The notes beneath the pieces were generated by a model. The model was not told where the DNA came from and ran no database searches. It saw only the letters and a program-made list of their open reading frames with translations. Of a stretch of 64,000 nt of DNA, positions 57,428-64,000 are shown piece by piece. This DNA is from an archaeon. GTDB lineage: Archaea; Aenigmatarchaeota; Aenigmatarchaeia; GW2011-AR5. How positions within the stretch are numbered: position 1 is the first letter of the stretch; each line of letters opens with the position of its first letter. A program made the translations under genes and the position numbers. The DNA lies in the NCBI GenBank assembly GCA_028279825.1, contig JANQNA010000007.1, forward strand, positions 183,877 to 247,876. The letters run 5' to 3'.

Positions 57428-58993
57428 ATGGGAGAATATATACTGAAGGATTTGAGTAGGCATCCCCTTCGAGGAGATCCTAATAACCAGGAATTGCTTA
57501 AGCATTCGGGTACAGGCAATCCGTGGCTGGGTCATGTGCTTATAGCACCACCCTTTGAGTCACATATGCAATTAAACCTTACAGGACCCCCAGGATCTAT
57601 TCTTGGTCTTTACTACAGTCTTGTTTTCCAGTTCGGTAAATGGGAATACAAACTGGAGAAGGCTGATGAGTGGATAGAGGTTTCACCTGCTCACGCCCAG
57701 TTTTATCAGCTGACACAAAAACAGAAGGAAGATTTAGAAGGAAGAATAAAACAGGGTTTGGTATCAGTGTCGCAATCAATAGCTGACATGGAACTGCTGC
57801 TGCACGATCAAAGAAGGTATAAGGAATTTCTTCATTATCTTGGCTACCAGGAAAAAGACGGCAAGATAGACGTGAATGAGGATAAAGAGAAAGTGAGTAA
57901 AAGGACAGATAATCATTCACTGAAGGCCGTGTTCATTGACCAGGTTGACGCTCATACGGGCGAAGGAATATCAATGAGAAGTATTGTAAGCCGCTGGCCC
58001 ACACTTATCACGGACTTTATGACCATGGAAGACGAAGACATGGATACAAGCAAGTTGAGCGAAAAGCTGAAAGTCTCAAAAGCAGAAGCAGTTGTTTTAG
58101 TCACGAAGAATAAACTTTACCAGGAATGGAAGAGGATGTTCGGGCCGGAGATTAAAAACAGATATGACCGGATGGAACAACTCCTGCAGTCAAGACAGGC
58201 TTCCGTTGACCAATACAGGGAGTGGCTGAAGCCGTATATAGCCAGGCATAAACTGCTGAAGGAAGGCCTTTCAGCTTCAAGCAACAGGGGCTCCAAAACT
58301 ACAACACCTTTTGAAGCAGGCGGTATTGCCACGTCTTCTTCAAAGATAACATTATATGTCTGGAAGGACTTTTTAGTGCCGGAACTTTTCAAGGGCGGCT
58401 CGGAAGATACAGCCAAAATGCTTGCAACTGAAAAGGAACTGGAAGTGGATGATGACTGGACAAAAAAGAACCTGATATTCGGAGAGAAGTACGGTCTGAT
58501 AAATGAGTATTCATGGATAACAGAGGAATGGGTCAAGAAACAGAAGAAGAGCCTGTTCAAAGACCGGTTGATGACAAAACACAAGGTCTATTACTCATTT
58601 TTTGTGATAACGCTTGACCGTAATACCATCAGAATGCCGAGCGGGGAAGAATATGACGACGGTGTTTTCGACATAAACATGATAGTCATGAGCCAGAATG
58701 CTGTTTTTACCAAACTTCTGGAACTAAGGGCGAAACAGCAGGAGATGGAGCATTATATTGACAAGCTGCTTGGCATACATAAGCCTGCAATAGGTAAACA
58801 GCCTTATGCAGGGAAAGAAAGTACTGTCTCAAAAATACTTGACAAGTTCACATTTCCTTTACAGTTCGCGAAAAGAGGTCCTTACGAGAGAGACTTCAAT
58901 GACAGGATAACGAAGATATATGCAGCGCGCTGCGCACAGGAAAGATACGCGCCTATTGTCAAATATCTTAAACAGAAAATGGGTGTTGTTTAA
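57428..58993 (+). CDS. Uncharacterised 521-aa protein
   Basis: Long ORF; stop/start TAATG overlap with next gene. Confidence 0.75.
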   Translation: MGEYILKDLSRHPLRGDPNNQELLKHSGTGNPWLGHVLIAPPFESHMQLNLTGPPGSILGLYYSLVFQFGKWEYKLEKADEWIEVSPAHAQFYQLTQKQKEDLEGRIKQGLVSVSQSIADMELLLHDQRRYKEFLHYLGYQEKDGKIDVNEDKEKVSKRTDNHSLKAVFIDQVDAHTGEGISMRSIVSRWPTLITDFMTMEDEDMDTSKLSEKLKVSKAEAVVLVTKNKLYQEWKRMFGPEIKNRYDRMEQLLQSRQASVDQYREWLKPYIARHKLLKEGLSASSNRGSKTTTPFEAGGIATSSSKITLYVWKDFLVPELFKGGSEDTAKMLATEKELEVDDDWTKKNLIFGEKYGLINEYSWITEEWVKKQKKSLFKDRLMTKHKVYYSFFVITLDRNTIRMPSGEEYDDGVFDINMIVMSQNAVFTKLLELRAKQQEMEHYIDKLLGIHKPAIGKQPYAGKESTVSKILDKFTFPLQFAKRGPYERDFNDRITKIYAARCAQERYAPIVKYLKQKMGVV

Positions 58994-60681
58994 TGACTTA
59001 TCACGTTGGAATATCCACAGGTTTTTGGTACATAGGCAAGGATCCTGCTTTGCTGGGATTAGCCCAGAAGATAGGCGGATACGGTGCCACAGGAGGCGTG
59101 CATTTTGTACAGGTTGATCTAGAGACAATAGCTGAATTCTATGAGCCTGGCGTAAAGGAACAGATCAAGACTATGAAGGAGAAATTAGGGATACCTTATG
59201 TTGGTTTACACGGTGAAATTGCGGAAATAATGTCGCCAGATTCGGCAGAGCAGAGAATCTGGGACCAGACACATGACAGGCTTGTGCAGGCAGTAAAATT
59301 TGCTCATGACCTTGGATTTCTTTATGTAAACATCCACTTCTCGGCAAAGCCGATTATATCCATACAAGGTGAAGCCCAACAGAGGGTATATGGCGTTGGA
59401 TATCCTGTTGTTGATCCATACGGAAGACCATTGAGCAGACTAATCAACGGCCATAAGGCTACAATGGAAGAAGCAAAAAAACACATACCACCTGTTTACA
59501 GGTTACAACATACGAACGAGTTCAAAAGTGAGTACACCAAGCTTTTCGAAGAGAAGAGAATGCAGGCATACGAGGAGGCTGAAAGGGAATATGAACGGCA
59601 AATCAAGGCAATGCCTCAGCTGGATCAAGCACAAAAGAATGAAACCCGGAACAGGTTAAGGTATCAGGCTGAAGAAGGTGCAAGAAGGGCAGCAGAGGGA
59701 GAATCTCAGGGCAGTGATTTTCTTTTGAGGGTGTGGCTTAGCCTTAGTCCCAGAAACCACCTTTCATACAGCTTGGATGACGGGGAACTGGGAGCGTTCT
59801 TTATTGTTGCAAACTGGCTGAAAGAAACGGGTAATCCGCTTTGGAGCAGGATTACAGGCGGGGCGGAACCTGATGATTTGTGGTACGAAGATGAAGTTGC
59901 TTTCTCGGCGGCTGTTGCGTCTATGTACACATATGGTCATGTTAATGTGAAAAATAATCCTTCTAATAAGAAATACCTGGAAGGCAAAAGCATCAAGGAA
60001 TGGTGCGAAGAAAAAAAGATTTATCTTCTTTTTGAAGGCCCTGAAGCCAACAAGGGTGCTGAAGGATTTTACAGACTGTTTCACCCGAAACATTACTATC
60101 ATACTATAAAGTACCTTAATTCCCCTTACATCAAAGTTTGCATAGACATAGAACACACGGTTTCGCATGCACTGGATCCTGACAAGCTCTTCAAGAGCCT
60201 GCCTAACGATTTTGGTAAGCTGATTTTTCTGTTTCATCTGGGCCAGGCTGTGCCTTACGGCGGAACGGCTCACATACCATTAACAAGAGGTTCAAGGGCA
60301 CAGGAACAGACGTACAAATGGCTGCATACTATACAGAAGAAAGGATGGAAAGAGGGATTCATACTGTTTGAGAGGGGCGGCGGAAGATCCGGTTCAGGCA
60401 GAACTCCTTATGAAGTGTTTGAAGACAGTGTTCTTGCTATCAGGCAGATTGCTCTGTTTCTCGAAAAGGGAACAGATCCTAAAGATCTGCCATTGGAATT
60501 CTATGGTGTATCAGAGGAAAACAAGGCCGTGTTTGCCAAGGAGCTTGTGGCTATAAAGGAGCATGCGTGGGATCCGTTAGAAGGACTGCTGAGCGTATCA
60601 GAGGAAAAGCACACTTTCCTCAGCAAAAGCGCTTTAGAGAAAGGAAAGGCCCAGGAATGGGAAAAACGAAAGTACAGATAA
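58993..60681 (+). CDS. TIM-barrel (endonuclease IV / xylose isomerase-like) protein with large helical insertion
   Basis: HVGISTGFWYI, PYVGLHGEIAEIMSP, YVNIHFSAKP, VCIDIEHTVSHALDPDKL, FLFHLGQAVP motifs. Confidence 0.75.
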   Translation: MTYHVGISTGFWYIGKDPALLGLAQKIGGYGATGGVHFVQVDLETIAEFYEPGVKEQIKTMKEKLGIPYVGLHGEIAEIMSPDSAEQRIWDQTHDRLVQAVKFAHDLGFLYVNIHFSAKPIISIQGEAQQRVYGVGYPVVDPYGRPLSRLINGHKATMEEAKKHIPPVYRLQHTNEFKSEYTKLFEEKRMQAYEEAEREYERQIKAMPQLDQAQKNETRNRLRYQAEEGARRAAEGESQGSDFLLRVWLSLSPRNHLSYSLDDGELGAFFIVANWLKETGNPLWSRITGGAEPDDLWYEDEVAFSAAVASMYTYGHVNVKNNPSNKKYLEGKSIKEWCEEKKIYLLFEGPEANKGAEGFYRLFHPKHYYHTIKYLNSPYIKVCIDIEHTVSHALDPDKLFKSLPNDFGKLIFLFHLGQAVPYGGTAHIPLTRGSRAQEQTYKWLHTIQKKGWKEGFILFERGGGRSGSGRTPYEVFEDSVLAIRQIALFLEKGTDPKDLPLEFYGVSEENKAVFAKELVAIKEHAWDPLEGLLSVSEEKHTFLSKSALEKGKAQEWEKRKYR

Positions 60682-60687
60682 TTCAGA

Positions 60688-60987
60688 CTACTCTATTGGT
60701 CTTCTAGATGCTAATCTTCTTGCGAACAATTCCATTTCTTGTTCATTTAGAGGTGTTTTTAGTTTAACGCTATGACCTGTAACGTTAATCTCGTAACCTT
60801 GTGCAGAAACTACTTTGTCATTGGGTTCTATTAATCCACTCATCTTATCGAATAATCTTACGGGATCATCATCCGTGTACTGACTAATACCTTTATTTTC
60901 ATCGAAAAAATACTTGGTTTGATCAAGTACATGACAACCTCCCTCAGGTCTGAAGTATCTGATTTTGTAGCTAGTCCATTCAACCAT
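60688..60987 (-). CDS. Orphan hypothetical protein
   Basis: ORF only. Confidence 0.45.
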   Translation of the reverse strand: MVEWTSYKIRYFRPEGGCHVLDQTKYFFDENKGISQYTDDDPVRLFDKMSGLIEPNDKVVSAQGYEINVTGHSVKLKTPLNEQEMELFARRLASRRPIE

Positions 60988-61099
60988 GATCTAAAGGATG
61001 ACCAAAATCTTTTTATATATGTATATGTTACTATTGAGTAATTAAAATATGCTCATTTCCGTTATTTATATCGTCGGTGAGCAAGGATAATGTGAGCTT

Positions 61100-62296
61100 A
61101 TGGAGAAAAAACTTGACCCAAAAGTACTGAAGAAGCAGGAAGCTTTCCGCAAGAAACAGCTTGCACTCGCGAACAAATTTAAGGAGGAAGTGTTAGGGCG
61201 ATATAAGAATATTGTAAAGGCAATTGTTATATTCGGTTCTTTTACAAGACAGGATTTCCATGAGAAAAGTGATATTGATATGCTGGTCGTAATAGACGAT
61301 GTTACAGCAAGATTTACCCCGGAAATGAAGGACGAGTTTGATGATAGATTGTATGAAATAGCCAAAAAGACAGCGGACAGCATGACCGTGCAGCCTGCAT
61401 GGATGCTTAGCGAGTTCTGGGACATGGCAAGAATCGGCCATCCACTGCTCTTTACAATAGTAAGAGACGGATGGGCTCTGTATGATACAGGATTTTTCAT
61501 ACCGGTTAGAAAACTTCTTGAGCTTGGAAAGATTCCAACCACTCTGGAAGCCGTGGAGAAGTTCATGGAGACGGCACCGCAGAAAATAAACAGGGTAGAA
61601 ACAGCCAAATTGTACATGATCGCTGAGGACCTGTTTTATTCAATGCTTAACAGCTCACAGGCTGTTCTGATGTATATGGGCCAGAATCCTCCATCACCAA
61701 AACACACGCCTATTATAGTCAAGGAAGTTCTTGTTGATGACAAATTACTGGAAGAGTCATACCTTCAGGATCTTGAATCTGTTATAGAATTCCGTAAAAA
61801 GGTAGAGCATAAGGAAGTTAAGACGATAGACGGCCAGCAGCTTGATGATTACATAAAGAAGGCAAGATCTTACGTTTCAAGAATGGAGCAAATGCTATTG
61901 CAGCTTCAGAAGAAGAAAAAAGAGACGATTGTGCAGCGTAACTATGAGGTTATGATAAAAGCAGCTGTGGCTGCTCTTAAGAGAATAGATAACCTGCCTC
62001 CTGATCCAAAGGATCTGCCTTACGCTGTAAAGACACATCTTATTGATAAAAAACGCGTTGATCCTTACTTTTCGGATATTTTCAAGAAAGTAATAACCAT
62101 GAGGAAGATGCTGGATGAGGATAAAGCTTCAGAGTTGCCTCAAAGAGAGATAGAGATGATGAGGGAGTATGTGCGCAGATTTGTACAGGATCTACAGCCT
62201 ATTATAGATCCACTGCCTGAGAAGAAAACAGTAAAAAAGAAGAAGGCAGCAAAAAAGACTGTTTCTAAAAAGAAGAGAAAAACAAGGAAAAAGTGA
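61100..62296 (+). CDS. Fused nucleotidyltransferase (MNT)-HEPN-like protein with Lys-rich tail
   Basis: AIVIFGSFTRQDFHEKSDIDMLVV; HEPN-like RKKVEH (R-x4-H); KKKKAAKKTVSKKKRKTRKK tail. Confidence 0.8.
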   Translation: MEKKLDPKVLKKQEAFRKKQLALANKFKEEVLGRYKNIVKAIVIFGSFTRQDFHEKSDIDMLVVIDDVTARFTPEMKDEFDDRLYEIAKKTADSMTVQPAWMLSEFWDMARIGHPLLFTIVRDGWALYDTGFFIPVRKLLELGKIPTTLEAVEKFMETAPQKINRVETAKLYMIAEDLFYSMLNSSQAVLMYMGQNPPSPKHTPIIVKEVLVDDKLLEESYLQDLESVIEFRKKVEHKEVKTIDGQQLDDYIKKARSYVSRMEQMLLQLQKKKKETIVQRNYEVMIKAAVAALKRIDNLPPDPKDLPYAVKTHLIDKKRVDPYFSDIFKKVITMRKMLDEDKASELPQREIEMMREYVRRFVQDLQPIIDPLPEKKTVKKKKAAKKTVSKKKRKTRKK

Positions 62297-62301
62297 TTCT
62301 T

Positions 62302-62628
62302 ATGAGAATTCCATTAGTAACACTAGGTCTGGGATTAGTTCTTGGATGTACTGCGCCTGACGAAATTGTTAAGAAAGAATACGCTAACAGAGCTGAATAC
62401 ACTGACCGTAGAAGAGAAAACAGGTCATTATATCCGAAAAAAAAAGGTTTGTTCATTGACTACTATTTGAATGGTCAGGGAATTGATACAGTCCAATTGT
62501 GTGCCGGTGACGGACCGGTTTTTTGCGGCGAATTCAGTATTATTGATACATCTTTATCCAGAGAAATCAGGGAAGTCGCTGATGCAATAATAGAAGATTA
62601 TGCAGCCCAGGAAGCAGAACATGAATGA
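62302..62628 (+). CDS. Putative lipoprotein
   Basis: Lipobox MRIPLVTLGLGLVLGCTAPDE. Confidence 0.6.
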   Translation: MRIPLVTLGLGLVLGCTAPDEIVKKEYANRAEYTDRRRENRSLYPKKKGLFIDYYLNGQGIDTVQLCAGDGPVFCGEFSIIDTSLSREIREVADAIIEDYAAQEAEHE

Positions 62629-62717
62629 TTAAAATAATTCATGCTCAATCGCGGCACTATTCTATACAGACCGATACCTTTATAAGCCTTTACTATATAG
62701 TAGTGACAGTGATTTAG

Positions 62718-62927
62718 ATGGGTTTTGAATATCACGTTCACGGACTGTGGATATTAGGGACTTTAGCAGTTCTAGTGGGCTCAATAATGGCAGGAAATCT
62801 ACAATGGGTAGAGGGAACTACAGAAGCTAGCTTTGTTCTATCGGTTGTAATATCATTCCTGTTCATTTTGTTCGGTGGCGCACTATGGATATCTTCAGCT
62901 GTAAACGCTCGACATGAACAGCGATAG
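62718..62927 (+). CDS. Small membrane protein
   Basis: Two hydrophobic segments. Confidence 0.5.
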   Translation: MGFEYHVHGLWILGTLAVLVGSIMAGNLQWVEGTTEASFVLSVVISFLFILFGGALWISSAVNARHEQR

Positions 62928-62942
62928 AACTGTTTTTATTTT

Positions 62943-63494
62943 TTAAGAAGCAGCAGTGAATTCTGTTTTTCTTATCTCTACAGAACCGATAGGATATATC
63001 TTGTTGGATTCTTTCTTTACTTTGTGCTGGATATCACCGGCAATTATGGAATTTATGAATTCCTCTGAAGTTTGTTTCTTTGCGAAATCGTCAATTATGT
63101 CCTTTGCTGTTTTACGTGCAGCATCCTTTGTAGACTTTCCTACACGTCTTAGAAGCATGAAAACGGTCTTTACGCGGATTTTCTCCCCGTCTTTTGTTTT
63201 TACGTCCTGAATAACATCCACACGTCTACCATGACGCTGGACCATTCTGTATACCCTTTCACGAAGGCATTCATGGCCTACAAGCTTTGTAAAGGCCTTG
63301 TTTTCCTCGATTTTTTCTATTTTGATAGATACCTTGAAATAGAATTTTGAATAATCCCTGGAAATCTCAACAAGGCTTACATTCATCTTTCTGCCCATGA
63401 GCTTTCTTGGGTCAGCCGCTAGGGTCTCGCCTATTGCCTTGCCTCCGAACATATCCGGAGCCATTATCTCGTACCATTGTTTCTTTACTGCCAT
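62943..63494 (-). CDS. rps3ae: 30S ribosomal protein S3Ae (eS1)
   Basis: KKQWYEIMAPDMFGGKAIGETLAADPRKLMGRKMNVSL. Confidence 0.96.
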   Translation of the reverse strand: MAVKKQWYEIMAPDMFGGKAIGETLAADPRKLMGRKMNVSLVEISRDYSKFYFKVSIKIEKIEENKAFTKLVGHECLRERVYRMVQRHGRRVDVIQDVKTKDGEKIRVKTVFMLLRRVGKSTKDAARKTAKDIIDDFAKKQTSEEFINSIIAGDIQHKVKKESNKIYPIGSVEIRKTEFTAAS

Positions 63495-63577
63495 AATATC
63501 TTGCCTTATTTACAAAGGAAGGCTTAAAAAGGCTTAAAATGGCGTAATTTCTTAAGCTCACCATATAATTCATATGT

Positions 63578-64000
63578 ATGAAATTCTTGCAATTTGCCAA
63601 ACTCTATGAAGAGCTAGAAAGTACTACGAAGAAGCTTGAGAAGAGGGATATTCTGGCCGATTTTTATTCCAAAGCCGGGGACCTGTACATGTCCGTTACC
63701 CTTTCTACAGGCAGCGTGGGAGATAAAGAGTTAGGCGTGGCGGCAGAGATGATGAAACGGGCTATTGCTCGTGCGACAGGCGCGGGTTCTAAAGAACTAG
63801 TGGAGACTTTCAAAAAAACAGGGGATTTGGGATTAACAGTAGAGAAATTAATGGAAAATAGGAAACAGCAAACACTCTCGAAGAAAGCGCTGACAGCAGA
63901 GAAAGTATTTGAAAACTTGGGTAAATTACCGGATGTGACAGGGGCTGGTTCCCAGGACAAGAAAGTATCATTGGTAACAGAGTTACTTTCTTCGGCAACA
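63578..64000 (+). CDS. lig: ATP-dependent DNA ligase, N-terminal part (truncated by window end)
   Basis: MKFLQFAKLYEELESTTKKLEKRDILADFYSKA...ELGVAAEMMKRAIARATG, open to the right edge. Confidence 0.85.
   Translation, partial: MKFLQFAKLYEELESTTKKLEKRDILADFYSKAGDLYMSVTLSTGSVGDKELGVAAEMMKRAIARATGAGSKELVETFKKTGDLGLTVEKLMENRKQQTLSKKALTAEKVFENLGKLPDVTGAGSQDKKVSLVTELLSSAT

Noticed and set aside
1-64000. CRISPR arrays, transposases/IS elements, rRNA genes
   Set aside because: No regularly spaced repeats, transposase motifs or conserved rRNA segments were seen on either strand.

Overview
This 64 kb window is densely coding archaeal chromosome, dominated by information-processing genes. The gene set looks DPANN-like: a fused PriS/PriL-type primase, tRNA introns and many small orphan proteins. 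The lineage is inference and was not tested. Recognisable blocks are: an SMC-ScpA-ScpB operon; PriS/GINS with L44e; Cbf5; an aIF2alpha-Nop10-PAC2 operon; L7Ae-S28e-L24e; S13-S4-(orphans)-S11-RpoD-tRNA-Leu-L18e-L13-S9-RpoN; L15e-Rpp30-MazG-Pop5-aIF2beta-DUF424; ArgS, deoxyhypusine synthase, a YchF-type GTPase, S3Ae and the start of a DNA ligase. Five small genes below the 60-aa ORF-track cutoff were read by hand: Sec61beta, a Trm112-like protein, Nop10, S27e and L24e. I found no rRNA, CRISPR array or transposase. The strongest observations are: (1) a tRNA-Ser(GGA) apparently interrupted by a 70-nt intron in the T-loop; (2) two related orphan genes between rps4 and rps11, flanked by an exact 19-bp copy of the S11 start that looks like a tandem-duplication scar; (3) a fused primase with a C-terminal C2H2 zinc finger; (4) an SMC of only 802 aa with roughly half-length arms; (5) a Nop10 with extra cysteines; (6) a duplicated bud32/rpsO junction containing a hairpin and an 18-codon mini-ORF; (7) a single-chain MNT-HEPN protein; (8) a 5 kb cluster of uncharacterised genes at 55.5-60.7 kb that includes a TIM-barrel protein. 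All calls come from reading the sequence and the supplied translations. No database search or structure prediction was run.
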